From assembly GCF_001038505.1 (NCBI RefSeq), contig NZ_LDPY01000002.1, positions 377,717 to 441,716 on the forward strand: a stretch of DNA of 64,000 bases, written 5' to 3'. The first letter of the stretch is position 1; the number at the start of each line of letters is the position of its first letter. Both the position numbers and the translations under genes were made by a program. This document shows, in pieces, positions 1-8,071 of the stretch. The notes beneath the pieces are model-generated. The model was not told the DNA's origin. It searched no databases and worked only from the letters and a program-made list of their open reading frames with translations. This DNA is from Puniceibacterium sp. IMCC21224 (GTDB lineage Bacteria; Pseudomonadota; Alphaproteobacteria; Rhodobacterales; Rhodobacteraceae).

Positions 1-306
1 CGCTACGGGCAGCAACTGCTGCGCGTCGTGCCAAAGACCGAGGCGGATCATGCCGCGCTCGCCGCGCGCTACGTCGACCGGATCAGCGCGGACCGCGCAG
101 ATGCGCTGATCCTGACCTCTGACGATGCCTTTTCCGAGGGGTTTCTGGCCGAGCACGGCGCGCGCATTCGGGCGCTGTCAATCGAAGTGCCCAGCCTAAA
201 TTCGGTGTTCCTGACCCTGACAGGGCGCGAGATCCGCGATCAGGCCGCCAGCGCGCGGGATCAGACGCGGGCGTTCGGCAAGATCGGCGGGGAACATACG
301 CGATGA
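1..306 (+). CDS. ABC transporter ATP-binding protein, C-terminal part (cut by window edge)
   Basis: About 100 codons of an open frame enter from the left edge; the Walker A, signature and Walker B motifs lie outside the window. The end (VPSLNSVFLTLTGRE) is the typical C-terminal tail of ATPases paired with ABC-2 type permeases (DrrA/NodI-like), where PSL-x-x-VFL-x-LTG is very common. Its stop overlaps the permease start by four bases (ATGA, 303-306), so the two are translationally coupled and should form one exporter. Family assignment rests on this tail and the neighbour; the cargo is unknown. In PQQ-alcohol-dehydrogenase clusters an ABC pair of this type is a regular companion. Confidence 0.8.
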   Translation, partial: RYGQQLLRVVPKTEADHAALAARYVDRISADRADALILTSDDAFSEGFLAEHGARIRALSIEVPSLNSVFLTLTGREIRDQAASARDQTRAFGKIGGEHTR

Positions 307-1124
307 CAGAACGCTCGGTTCTGATGGTCCAGGTGATCGGGATCTACGCGCTGTGGCTGCGCGAGGTGAAGCGGTCGCTGCGGGACCGCGGGCAGCTGAT
401 CGGCGGGGTCAGCCGACCGATTCTGTGGGTGCTGATCATGGGCATCGGACTCAATCCCTATTTCCGGGGCGAGGTCTACGGTCAGGTGACTTTTGTCGTG
501 CCGTACACCTACCTTCAGTTCATCTTTCCCGCTGTCATCGCGCTGAACATCCTTTTCACCTCGGTGCAGGCGGCGGTCTCAGTCATCTGGGACCGCGAAT
601 TCGGCTTCCTGCGCGAGGTGCTTGTGTCGCCGCTATCGCGCGGCTCGATCCTGCTGGGCAAGGTGCTGGGCGGGGCGACCGTGGCGGTGCTGCACGGCTG
701 TCTGGTCCTGCTGCTGGCCAAGTTTGCGGATGTCAGTCTGACCCTGCCCAAGATCCTTGAGACGCTGGGGCTGATGGCCATGCTGGCCTTTGCTCTGACC
801 TCGCTCGGGGTGGTCATCGCGAACCACATCCGCAGCTTTCAGGGGTTCGGCGTGTTTTCCAATGCGGTCATCCTGCCGCTCTATTTCACGTCGAGTTCGG
901 TGTTCCCGCTGGATCCGGCCCTGACAAGTGCGCAAACGCGGGTGGTCTATCCCGACTGGCTGGTGACGGTGGTCGAATGGAACCCGCTGACCTATGCGGT
1001 GGATGCCCTGCGCGGCGCGCTGATCGGGTTCAATCAGTTCGACCCGCGCCTTGGCATCGCGATTATGGGTATCTCGGGCGTGGTGTTGTTCGCTGTCGCG
1101 CTTTACGAATTCCGCCGGGCGTGA
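303..1124 (+). CDS. ABC-2 type transporter permease (PedC-like)
   Basis: A 273-residue inner-membrane protein with about six hydrophobic segments and the ABC-2 signature region: an early RSLRDRGQLIGGVSRPILW stretch, WDREFGFLREVLVSPLSR in the middle, and WNPLTYAVDALRGALIG near the end. Length and motifs match permeases such as PedC, found beside quinoprotein alcohol dehydrogenases. It starts inside the stop of the ATPase and its own stop (TGA 1122-1124) overlaps the next start (GTG 1121), so three genes are tightly coupled. The PedC-like assignment is inferred from resemblance and context: a periplasmic binding protein and a cytochrome c follow. Function as an ABC exporter half is secure; the substrate is not known. 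Confidence 0.88.
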   Translation: MTERSVLMVQVIGIYALWLREVKRSLRDRGQLIGGVSRPILWVLIMGIGLNPYFRGEVYGQVTFVVPYTYLQFIFPAVIALNILFTSVQAAVSVIWDREFGFLREVLVSPLSRGSILLGKVLGGATVAVLHGCLVLLLAKFADVSLTLPKILETLGLMAMLAFALTSLGVVIANHIRSFQGFGVFSNAVILPLYFTSSSVFPLDPALTSAQTRVVYPDWLVTVVEWNPLTYAVDALRGALIGFNQFDPRLGIAIMGISGVVLFAVALYEFRRA

Positions 1125-1927
1125 TCCCGGTGGTCGGTTTGCACAGGGTGGCACGGGATCTCGCGGGGCTGGCCACTGTTGTCGCCCTGCTGTTGCTGGT
1201 TACGTTCCTGCCGCCGGATACCTCACTGTCGGAACTGCGCAAGACCGGCACGCTCAAGGTCTGCGTGCCGACGGCCTATCCGCCGCTGGTGACGGGCGAC
1301 GCCGCCGCACCCGGCATAGATATCGAGCTGATCCGCGCCATTGCCGACCGCCTCGAGCTGGCCGTGTCGCTGAACGAGAATCCCGCCATGGGCCGCGATT
1401 TCAACCCGCGGAACTGGCGGCTCAGCCGTGCAGCCTGCGAAATCATCGCCGGCGGTGTGGTCGACACCGACCTGACGCGGTCCTTTCTGGAAACAAGCCC
1501 GTCTTACGCTACGACCGGCTGGGCCAGCCTGTCCCCTGAACCGCTGACCGACGGCCTGTCGGGCCGCACGGTTGGCGTTCTGACGATCTTGTCGGGGCTC
1601 GACCGGATCGGGCTGTCCAGCTACCTGCGGGCGCAGGGCGTCACGGCCCGCATCCTGCCCCGCCCCGATGCGCTGGTCGCCGCGATTGCCGCAGGCGAGG
1701 TTTCCGTCGGCATCACCGAGGCATTGCTGGCCGCCAGTCTGGCACACCCCGAGGGCTGGACAACGCGACCCCTGCCGCCCGAGCTGACCCGCTACAGGCT
1801 GGTGTTCGGCCTCTGGAAGGGCGATCTGACTCTGAAGCGCGCAGTGGACCGCGCCATTGCCGACATGGCCGCGGACGGCGAAATCGAGGCGATCCTGAAA
1901 AAATACCTTGGCGCGCGGCGGTTCTAG
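1121..1927 (+). CDS. Periplasmic amino-acid-type substrate-binding protein, quinoprotein-associated type
   Basis: A 268-residue protein starting at GTG 1121, chosen because it gives a four-base GTGA overlap with the permease stop. Residues about 8-30 form an N-terminal membrane anchor or signal (LAGLATVVALLLLVTFLPP). Then comes a type 2 periplasmic-binding fold: RKTGTLKVCVPTAYPPLV, GIDIELIRAIADRLEL, and an end (MAADGEIEAILKKYLG) typical of the SBP_bac_3 family. Proteins of this shape occur next to PQQ-dependent dehydrogenases and are thought to act with them rather than with an importer; no importer permease is present here. The role is inferred from context. It is convergent with the next gene, with only three bases between the stops. 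Confidence 0.8.
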   Translation: MIPVVGLHRVARDLAGLATVVALLLLVTFLPPDTSLSELRKTGTLKVCVPTAYPPLVTGDAAAPGIDIELIRAIADRLELAVSLNENPAMGRDFNPRNWRLSRAACEIIAGGVVDTDLTRSFLETSPSYATTGWASLSPEPLTDGLSGRTVGVLTILSGLDRIGLSSYLRAQGVTARILPRPDALVAAIAAGEVSVGITEALLAASLAHPEGWTTRPLPPELTRYRLVFGLWKGDLTLKRAVDRAIADMAADGEIEAILKKYLGARRF

Positions 1928-1930
1928 GCC

Positions 1931-2536
1931 TTAGCCATTCGTCACCGTCAAGGACAGCAAGGCAAAGACTGGCATCAACACCGATTGCAGGACGCCAGTT
2001 GTCAACAGCACCAGCAACAGGGCTGTCGTCACCCAGACGGCCTGAACGGGCACCTTCAGCCCCACCGCCGCCAGCAGGTGCGCGCCGGTCAGGGGTGGAA
2101 TCGGCAACAGGTTCAGGATCGCCATCCACAGGCACATCCGTGCCGCAGTGCGCAAAACAGCCGCCGCCGTCAACGCGGTGGTGTAGGGCAATCCCTCCAG
2201 CGCCGGACGCACCAATGCGAGGCAGACCAGCGCCGTGACAACTAACGCAACGGTCCCCGCGAAAACCACAACCACCAGCCCTGCACGCCCCGACCGCATC
2301 GCGCCCGGGTCGATGGCAACCGGCCGTGTCCAGCCTATGCCCGTGACCACGGCCGCCAGCGCGCCGAAAAGATCGAGATGAACAATGGGCACAGCCGTCA
2401 GGCGTCCGTCGTGACGCGGCCCCCTGTCACCCAGCAGAACTGCCGCGCCCGCCACAGCGGCCCCGTGAAGCCCCGCAATGATCACGATTGCGACAAGCCG
2501 CATCCCGATCTGCGAAAGTGTCAGATCGTTCAGCAT
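1931..2536 (-). CDS. Site-2-protease-like (M50) membrane protein lacking catalytic residues
   Basis: A 201-residue, very hydrophobic protein. Several blocks match the small M50/S2P family (YwhC type): GDRGPRHDGRLTAVPIVHLD (family GD-x(6)-GRLT-x-NP-x-x-HID), IGWTRPVAIDP (family FGWAKPVPVNP) and ILNLLPIPPLTGAHLL (family FNLLPIPPLDGG-x-I). The zinc motif HExxH, expected near residue 23, reads HGAAV, and the LDG aspartate is Thr. The zinc site is therefore gone and the protein is probably a pseudoprotease, with a binding or chaperone role at best. It lies in a minus-strand pair with the cytochrome c gene (19-base gap). No strong ribosome-binding site is seen before the ATG at 2536. Confidence 0.7.
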   Translation of the reverse strand: MLNDLTLSQIGMRLVAIVIIAGLHGAAVAGAAVLLGDRGPRHDGRLTAVPIVHLDLFGALAAVVTGIGWTRPVAIDPGAMRSGRAGLVVVVFAGTVALVVTALVCLALVRPALEGLPYTTALTAAAVLRTAARMCLWMAILNLLPIPPLTGAHLLAAVGLKVPVQAVWVTTALLLVLLTTGVLQSVLMPVFALLSLTVTNG

Positions 2537-2555
2537 ACCGACCGACCGGCCGCGA

Positions 2556-3059
2556 TCACTTGGTCATGGTCAGAAGATCGAGCGCATCAAGGTCGTCGGG
2601 CAGCGGCGCCCCTTCGGAAAAGCCGTTCCGGTCAAGGATATAGGCCATGAGGTCGGCATATGTGCTCGCCGAATACCGCCCCGGGTTGCTCGGCGGCATC
2701 GCGCTGCTCATGTACCCGAACAGACCCGAGGCATTCATGTCATCCGAGTATTTCGTGAGGAAACTCACACTGCGCAACGATGCCCCACCGTTCATCCCGC
2801 CCTTGAGATCCTTGCCATGGCAATCCTCGCAGTCTTTCTGGTACTGCGCCTTGCCACGATCGGACTGTTCGGCCGAATAGGACACCGGACGTTCTTGCGG
2901 CGTCGCGTCGGCCTGCGCGAGGAAAATCCTCTCGGGGCTGTCGGCTGCATCGGTCGTACCGTGCAGCGGCGATGCCGACGACAATAGTGGCACCGCAAAA
3001 GCACTGAACCCCAGGGTCAGCGCGACGCACCTTGCGGTGCGTGAAATGGTCAGCGTCAT
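2556..3059 (-). CDS. Secreted c-type cytochrome
   Basis: Starts at ATG 3059, preceded by GGAGG at a good distance; an in-frame extension upstream to 3191 is not supported by a ribosome-binding site. The 167-residue product has a signal peptide (residues about 1-30), one haem c site CEDCH at 77-81, and a likely axial Met in AMPPSNPG (Met 121). This is the layout of small class I cytochromes that take electrons from periplasmic dehydrogenases. With the quinoprotein-associated genes upstream, it probably carries electrons from a PQQ alcohol dehydrogenase encoded outside the window. Haem binding is seen in sequence; the partner is inference. Confidence 0.88.
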   Translation of the reverse strand: MTLTISRTARCVALTLGFSAFAVPLLSSASPLHGTTDAADSPERIFLAQADATPQERPVSYSAEQSDRGKAQYQKDCEDCHGKDLKGGMNGGASLRSVSFLTKYSDDMNASGLFGYMSSAMPPSNPGRYSASTYADLMAYILDRNGFSEGAPLPDDLDALDLLTMTK

Positions 3060-3594
3060 TGATGTCCTCCCAGTCATCATCCGGTCGCCCAAGGACAGGG
3101 CGCCGGGCCACCGTTCAAGGAACACGCGGCCCGTCAGAAGGCCAGAAAAGCCCATGCAGGGATCGTATGCAAGGCCGATTTTCACATCCATCAGAGGGTT
3201 GCACCTCCTCTTGCCGAGATCGAAGTCGGCAGCGCACCTGCCTGTCCCGGTCTGGTCTACGCTGGTGCCACATGGACAACCGAAGGCGTGCTCGGCCCTG
3301 TCGATATCTTGTGGACAATTTCTGGCGTCGGACAGGTACAGTCACCGCTACCTAACTGAAAGTAGGCATATATTCAACGAACGGCGCTCCATCACGCCGA
3401 ACACCTAGCCCCGTCAGCTTTCTATATATTTGCGCGCACTTACTGATGAATTCGTTGTTGAAAACAAGAGCTACGCGGGCAGAGCAGCATGAGAAACCTT
3501 CTGGGCTCAGAAACGCTTGGTGCCCTCAGTGAAATACTGGATGTGTCAATCTCGGCGACAAAAGGGGGCCATTTATTGGCGCAAAATTGGGCCA
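3060..3594. other. Gene-free stretch
   Basis: About 530 bases with lower GC than the flanking genes. They carry the upstream region of the minus-strand cytochrome gene. Short open frames on both strands show no family resemblance, no good ribosome-binding sites and no biased codon use. The right part (from about 3480) runs into the decayed transposon below. Confidence 0.5.
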
Positions 3595-4030
3595 CGCGGC
3601 AACCCGCACCATCCAAGAGGAGAGCAATTCGTCACGGAATGGACGAGGAGCCACGGGAAGCCGGATCACCCCGGTCATACTGGCACCGGGGACTGCATGT
3701 TTTTTTCGAGATTGGCGGCGACCAGTCTGCGTCATCGACATCAATGGCAGAACCAAGTTGTCCCCAAAACTTTCGACATCAAGCCTTTCCCGGTCAGAAA
3801 AAACGATCGCTTCCGCTGCGGTCTCCATCAAACGAAATATGTGCGCCGTCACACCGGAGGTCAGCATAAGGATTCGTGCCCTAGTCGCCGCGCTGGTCAG
3901 ATCGGATGGTTTGCGCGATGGCAAGATGTGCCGATGCTTTTCAAAAGCTCGGCAAAATCCGCATCGTTCTTCCAGGGCTTCAGATGAAAGGCTTCGAACC
4001 GCTCCGCCAGTTGGGCATCCAGTCGCGCGA
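3595..4030 (-). pseudogene. Decayed tniB-tniQ transposition gene remnant
   Basis: Read on the minus strand. 4025-3930 encodes a TniB-like LDAQLAERFEAFHLKPW-KNDADF stretch. The frame then shifts and continues with ILPSRKPSDLTSAATRARI and SGVTAHIFRLMETAAEAIV, typical of the C-terminal part of TniB ATPases. Directly downstream (start codon 3678) comes the N-terminus of a TniQ protein, VIRLPVAPRPFRDELLSSW. The tniB stop is lost, so tniB and tniQ run together, and both genes are truncated. This is the tniB-tniQ order of Tn5053/Tn402-type and Tn7-like transposons. No tniA or element end is recognisable. The assignment is by recognised motifs only. Confidence 0.65.
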
Positions 4031-4135
4031 CGGTTAGAGGCCATCAATCGCACCCTTCCCGTGCGAAGGCAGCGAGAAAGGTGATTGCCTGACGAAGCCA
4101 TAAGGCTCCGCTCCTTTGAGGTTGGGATCGGGGGG

Positions 4136-4429
4136 CTAAACGCCGTCGATCAAGATATCCAGAGCACGCTTTAATGCGTCTCGATGCTCGGCGAGAGACC
4201 CAATGCGGTCAATCAGTTCCACACCGGGAACGGCGGCCAGTTCCTGCGTACGGACGATCCACGTCGCCCCATCCACCTCGACAGAAGGTGTCAGATCCGG
4301 GAACGCTGTATAGCGCCCGGCTTCACGCAGAGGGGCCACGATGCGAGACGCGTCGATGCCGATCAGATCGGTTTGCAAGTCAACAACAAGCTGCCCGCCC
4401 CTAAGGCGATAGAGATCAAACTGTGCCAT
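4136..4429 (-). CDS. ccdB: CcdB-family toxin
   Basis: A 97-residue protein beginning MAQFDLYRLRGGQLVVDLQ and continuing with IVAPLR, TPSVEVDG and RTQELAAVPG, all characteristic of CcdB, the DNA gyrase poison of the F-plasmid addiction module. It is full length for the family (about 100 residues). It follows ccdA by 12 bases in the usual antitoxin-toxin order. CcdB traps gyrase-DNA complexes when CcdA is lost, stabilising plasmids or genomic islands. The tniB remnant immediately downstream suggests the pair arrived with mobile DNA. Confidence 0.93.
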   Translation of the reverse strand: MAQFDLYRLRGGQLVVDLQTDLIGIDASRIVAPLREAGRYTAFPDLTPSVEVDGATWIVRTQELAAVPGVELIDRIGSLAEHRDALKRALDILIDGV

Positions 4430-4441
4430 GTCAGAGAAACC

Positions 4442-4663
4442 CTAGAAGCTTCGAAACTGAGTGAGCGGCAATCCGTCTTTGGCGACCTCCTTGGCATAGG
4501 CATTGATCGCGTCTTCGTTCTCAATCCGCCACAGACGGTTGCGCTCAGACTTGGCCGCATCGGCGATCGCCGCCTCCGCAAGGCGAGACATGTTAAGCCC
4601 AAGCGCGCGAGCGGCTTCGGCCACGTCCGCATCCAGCGTCAAATTCACTTTTATCCGCCCCAT
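4442..4663 (-). CDS. ccdA: CcdA-family antitoxin
   Basis: Starts at ATG 4663, preceded by AGAGG at five bases; a longer in-frame version exists but has no supporting site. The 73-residue product has an N-terminal ribbon-helix-helix DNA-binding region (RIKVNLTLDADVAEAARALG) and the C-terminal toxin-binding tail with WRIENEDAINAYAKEV and DGLPL, diagnostic of CcdA. It should neutralise CcdB and repress the operon together with it. Direct repeats just upstream (4675-4701) are candidate operators. Confidence 0.93.
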   Translation of the reverse strand: MGRIKVNLTLDADVAEAARALGLNMSRLAEAAIADAAKSERNRLWRIENEDAINAYAKEVAKDGLPLTQFRSF

Positions 4664-4674
4664 CAAAGCCTCTT

Positions 4675-4707
4675 GGAGTATACGTATGACTAAGGAGTAT
4701 AAGTCAA
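4675..4707 (-). promoter_or_regulatory. Putative ccdAB promoter/operator with direct repeats
   Basis: Two copies of GGAGTATA (plus-strand reading) at 4675-4682 and 4694-4701, 19 bases apart, lie immediately upstream of ccdA. On the minus strand, TATACT (4682-4677) could be a -10 element and TTGACT (4707-4702) a -35, but the 19-base spacer is long. Repeats overlapping the promoter fit the CcdA-CcdB autoregulation known for the family. The repeats are seen; the function is inferred. Confidence 0.45.
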
Positions 4708-4955
4708 ACACCTCAACATCGCAAGACGGGTCAGACCTATTGCTCTGCCCTCTCACGTCGCAGATTCCGGTGCACTCGATCAGCTAGAAACCGCACGGGA
4801 TTACGGTAGCCCTCAAGGCGGCGTCCGGAAATCTGGCTGAACATCGGCACGCGCTACGACCAACCAACATTATGGTCAACAACTTGGCGATGCCATTTGA
4901 GGTTCTGTCGGTGGTTGGTTCCGACTTTCGCATGGCTCGGCCAGCTACGACAAAA

Positions 4956-4989
4956 TTCGGTATTGTATATCTCAACTTTATAATGTTGA
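4956..4989 (+). promoter_or_regulatory. Putative promoter and inverted-repeat operator of the TAXI operon
   Basis: TATAAT at 4979-4984 with TTCGGT at 4956-4961 (17-base spacer) is a plausible sigma-70 promoter about 105 bases before the binding-protein start. The -10 sits inside a perfect inverted repeat TCAAC-N8-GTTGA (4972-4989), as expected for a repressor site. The rest of 4757-5089 shows no gene. Confidence 0.4.
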
Positions 4990-5089
4990 ATTTCCCGGAA
5001 GCGTCTGGGCTACTGTGGACCGCTGCCAAGACCGTAAATGCGATCCAAAAAAATCCGGGCGCAACGACGTTCATCCAGGGAGGAAGACA

Positions 5090-6040
5090 ATGAAAATCCG
5101 TATACTTGCCGCCGCAGCCACGTTCGGTGTGCTGGGGGCCAACGCTGCCATGGCGCAACCGCTGGGCATTGGCACCATGGGTCAGGGCACATCTGGCTAT
5201 TCGATGGGGGCCGCGATCTCTTCTGTTCTGGCAGACAACGGCGTCAACGCGCTGGTGCAGCCGGCCGCAGGCACCAGTGCCTTTTTACCGCTGGTGCAGA
5301 CCGGAGAGTTGGATTTCGGTATTGCCAACGCCATGGAGATTGGCGAGGCGATCAGCGGACAGGAAGCATTCGAGGGTCGTCCGCTGGCCGATCTGCGCAT
5401 GGTGACGCGGCTGTTCCCATTTCGGGTCGGCGTGTTTGTACGCGACGACAGCGGGATCGAAGCGATTGCCGACCTTGCCGGTCACAGCCTGACCTATGGA
5501 TTTACCAGTCAGGTCACGCTGAACCGGGCGCTGAACGCGATTCTGGCTACCGCCGACCTTGGCGCCGATGACATCGAACCGGTGATGGTGCCCAACGTGG
5601 TGCGCGGCGCCGATGATTTTTCCGCCGGACAGGCCGATGCGGCGTTCTTTGCCATGGGGTCGGGCAAGGTGTCCGAAGTCGATGCCTCGGTCGGCGGGCT
5701 GCATTTCCTGCCGCTGGCAGATGATGCGGAATCGTTGGCCCGTTTACAGGCCATCGTGCCGCAGGCCTATATCCAGACCGTCGACCCGGCCCCCAACCTG
5801 ACCGGTGTGGACGCGCCGATGCCGGTGATGTCCTACGATTACGTGCTGGTTGCCGGAACCCATGTCCCTGATGAGGTAATCGCCCAGGTAGTCAAGGTTC
5901 TGAATGAAAACCAGCCTGCGCTGGCCGAAGCATTCGCCAGCTTTTCCAAGATGGAGCCGGACGCCATGTACCGCGAAATGGGTGTGCCGTGGCACGAGGG
6001 CGCGCTGGCAGCCTATCGCGAACTTGGTCAGGTTGACTGA
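5090..6040 (+). CDS. TAXI-family TRAP transporter solute-binding protein
   Basis: Starts at ATG 5090 after GGGAGGAAGACA; 316 residues. A cleavable signal peptide (residues 1-22, ending AMA) targets it to the periplasm. The mature protein opens GIGTMGQGTSGYSMGAAIS and has the TAXI-family pattern of a T/S-x-G-x-Y start, PAAGTSAFLPLVQTGELDFG and the hinge TYGFTSQVTLNRAL. It presents a substrate, probably a small carboxylate, to the fused TRAP permease encoded 86 bases downstream. The amidohydrolase that follows suggests the imported compound is a carboxylate processed by a metal-dependent hydrolase or decarboxylase. A perfect hairpin follows the stop codon. Confidence 0.9.
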   Translation: MKIRILAAAATFGVLGANAAMAQPLGIGTMGQGTSGYSMGAAISSVLADNGVNALVQPAAGTSAFLPLVQTGELDFGIANAMEIGEAISGQEAFEGRPLADLRMVTRLFPFRVGVFVRDDSGIEAIADLAGHSLTYGFTSQVTLNRALNAILATADLGADDIEPVMVPNVVRGADDFSAGQADAAFFAMGSGKVSEVDASVGGLHFLPLADDAESLARLQAIVPQAYIQTVDPAPNLTGVDAPMPVMSYDYVLVAGTHVPDEVIAQVVKVLNENQPALAEAFASFSKMEPDAMYREMGVPWHEGALAAYRELGQVD

Positions 6041-6077
6041 ACAGTGATGGCCGCTCGCGTGGTGGCCAAACTCTTGC

Positions 6078-6102
6078 GCCGTCGGGATGAAAATCCGACG
6101 GC
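6078..6102 (+). promoter_or_regulatory. Intercistronic hairpin after TAXI binding-protein gene
   Basis: GCCGTCGG (6078-6085) and CCGACGGC (6095-6102) form a perfect 8-bp stem with a 9-base loop and no T-tract. It lies between the binding-protein gene and the permease. Such stems often protect the abundant upstream mRNA or partly terminate transcription, which gives more binding protein than permease. Confidence 0.6.
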
Positions 6103-6126
6103 ACATTCCGCTGGACGAGAGAACAC

Positions 6127-8040
6127 ATGACCATGACCGCATCACGACTGGACCGGACGCTTGCGGGTATCGCCTGGCTATTGGCGACGCTGATGACGCT
6201 GGCCGCCATCAGCTATGCGCTGGACGTGCCGCGTCGCCTGTCGATGGCGCTGTTCACAGAACAATATCTGGCGCTGATCCTCGCCTTTACACTGGGGATT
6301 GCGTTTCTTAAATATCCGCTGTTCTCGGGCTGGTTCCGGCTGCTGGATCTGCTGTTGTCTGTTCTGGGGTTTGGTGCAGCGATGTATGTCGCGCTGTTCT
6401 ACCCCGTTCTGGTCAACGAGCTGGTGTACAAACCACTGAGCGGCGTCATCATCGCAGTGATCATCACGCTTTTGACGGTCGAGGCGGTGCGACGCGCCAC
6501 CGGCTGGGGGCTGACGCTCGTGGTGGCGGGGTTCCTGCTGTACGGCTTGCTGGGGCATCTGCTGCCGTTCGGGCTGTCGCGCCAGATCCTGCCGGACCGG
6601 TTGTTTATCTATTCCGCCATGGACACCAATGCGCTGATCGGACTGCCACTGATGGTGGCGTCGATTGTGGTCTACGGCTTCATCCTGATGGGGCAGGTGC
6701 TGCAACGGTCGGGCGGCGGCGCGTTCTTTAACGATCTGGCGCTGGCGCTCGTCGGGCGCACAACTGGCGGGGCAGCCAAGATCGCGGTGGTTTCGTCCTT
6801 CCTGTTTGGCTCGGTCTCGGGCAGTGCGGTGGCCAATGTGGTGGCGTCGGGCGTGGTCACGATTCCGATGATGAAGCGCGCGGGCTACAGCCCGAAATTC
6901 GCCGCCGCGACCGAGGCGCTTGCCTCGACCGGTGGTCAGCTGGCGCCGCCGATCATGGGGGCTGCGGCCTTCTTGATGGCCGAATTTTTGCAGGTCTCTT
7001 ACGCCACGGTGGTCGCGGCGGCGCTGATCCCGACGCTGCTCTATTACTTCTCCATCGGGCTCTATGTGCATATCCATGCCAGTGCGGCGGGCCTCAGCAT
7101 CCCCGACGATGTCGAGATTCCGCGGGTGCGCGATGTCGTGCTTGACGGCTGGCATTTCATCCTGCCCTTTGTGATCCTGATCTGGACCCTGTTTGGCCTG
7201 AATTGGCGGCCCGAAGTGTCAGCCCTGGCGGCGGCGGGTAGTCTGGCGGCGCTGTCGCTGGTCGTGCCCTACCGGGGTCAGCGGGCGCGGCTGCGCGACA
7301 TCCTAAAGGTGATCCCCGAAACCGGCAGTTCGGTGGTCGAGATCATCGCGATTTCCGCCGCGGCCGGCATCGTGATCGGGGTGCTCAACCTGACCGGGCT
7401 GTCGTTTGCGCTGACCTTGCAGTTGGTGCAGCTGGCGGATGGCAACATGATCCTGCTGCTGGTGATCGCGGCGTTGGTGTCGATCGTACTCGGCATGGGA
7501 ATGCCGACCGTGGGGGTCTATGTGCTGCTGGCCAGCCTTGTCGGCCCGGGGCTGGTGCGGGCCGGGATCGACCCGGTCGCGGCGCATATGTTCCTGCTGT
7601 ATTTCGGGATGTTGTCGATGGTGACGCCGCCCGTCGCCATGGCTAGCTTTACCGCCGCCGCCATTGCGCGCGCCGACCCGATGCAGACCGGCTGGCAGGC
7701 GGTCAAGATGGGCTGGGTCGCCTACCTTATCCCCTTTGTCTTTGTGTTCGAGCCGGGGCTGGTGATGCGCGGCACCTGGGGCGACGTGATCTGGAGCGCG
7801 GTGCCCGCCGTGATCGGTGTGATCTTTGCCACCGGCGCGATCTACGGCTATATGTGGCGCCCCCTGCGGCTGGCCGAACGTCTGGCGATGATGGCGCTGG
7901 GGCTGATCGCCCTGCTGCCGCTGGATCTGGGGGGCCAGTCCCGCCATCTGATCAGTCTTGCCGCGCTGGCGGCGGGGCTGGCTCTGCTGCTGATGATCCG
8001 TCGCAACGCCCCGGCCCGACCCCTTGAAACCGGCCATTGA
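6127..8040 (+). CDS. TRAP transporter fused permease (DctQ-DctM, TAXI type)
   Basis: A 637-residue integral membrane protein with about 16-18 hydrophobic segments. The N-terminal 150 residues correspond to the small 4TM DctQ subunit and the rest to the 12TM DctM subunit, the arrangement of '4TM/12TM fusion' TRAP permeases that pair with TAXI binding proteins. DctM marks include LFGSVSGSAVANVVASGVV, ASTGGQLAPPIMGAAAFLM and VLGMGMPTVGVYVLLASL. Transport would be ion-driven symport of an organic acid across the inner membrane. It lies downstream of its binding protein and 31 bases upstream of the amidohydrolase start; a second ATG six bases in is an equally possible start. Substrate unknown. Confidence 0.93.
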   Translation: MTMTASRLDRTLAGIAWLLATLMTLAAISYALDVPRRLSMALFTEQYLALILAFTLGIAFLKYPLFSGWFRLLDLLLSVLGFGAAMYVALFYPVLVNELVYKPLSGVIIAVIITLLTVEAVRRATGWGLTLVVAGFLLYGLLGHLLPFGLSRQILPDRLFIYSAMDTNALIGLPLMVASIVVYGFILMGQVLQRSGGGAFFNDLALALVGRTTGGAAKIAVVSSFLFGSVSGSAVANVVASGVVTIPMMKRAGYSPKFAAATEALASTGGQLAPPIMGAAAFLMAEFLQVSYATVVAAALIPTLLYYFSIGLYVHIHASAAGLSIPDDVEIPRVRDVVLDGWHFILPFVILIWTLFGLNWRPEVSALAAAGSLAALSLVVPYRGQRARLRDILKVIPETGSSVVEIIAISAAAGIVIGVLNLTGLSFALTLQLVQLADGNMILLLVIAALVSIVLGMGMPTVGVYVLLASLVGPGLVRAGIDPVAAHMFLLYFGMLSMVTPPVAMASFTAAAIARADPMQTGWQAVKMGWVAYLIPFVFVFEPGLVMRGTWGDVIWSAVPAVIGVIFATGAIYGYMWRPLRLAERLAMMALGLIALLPLDLGGQSRHLISLAALAAGLALLLMIRRNAPARPLETGH

Positions 8041-8071
8041 GAACAGGCCAGAACAACCCGATGGAAAACAC

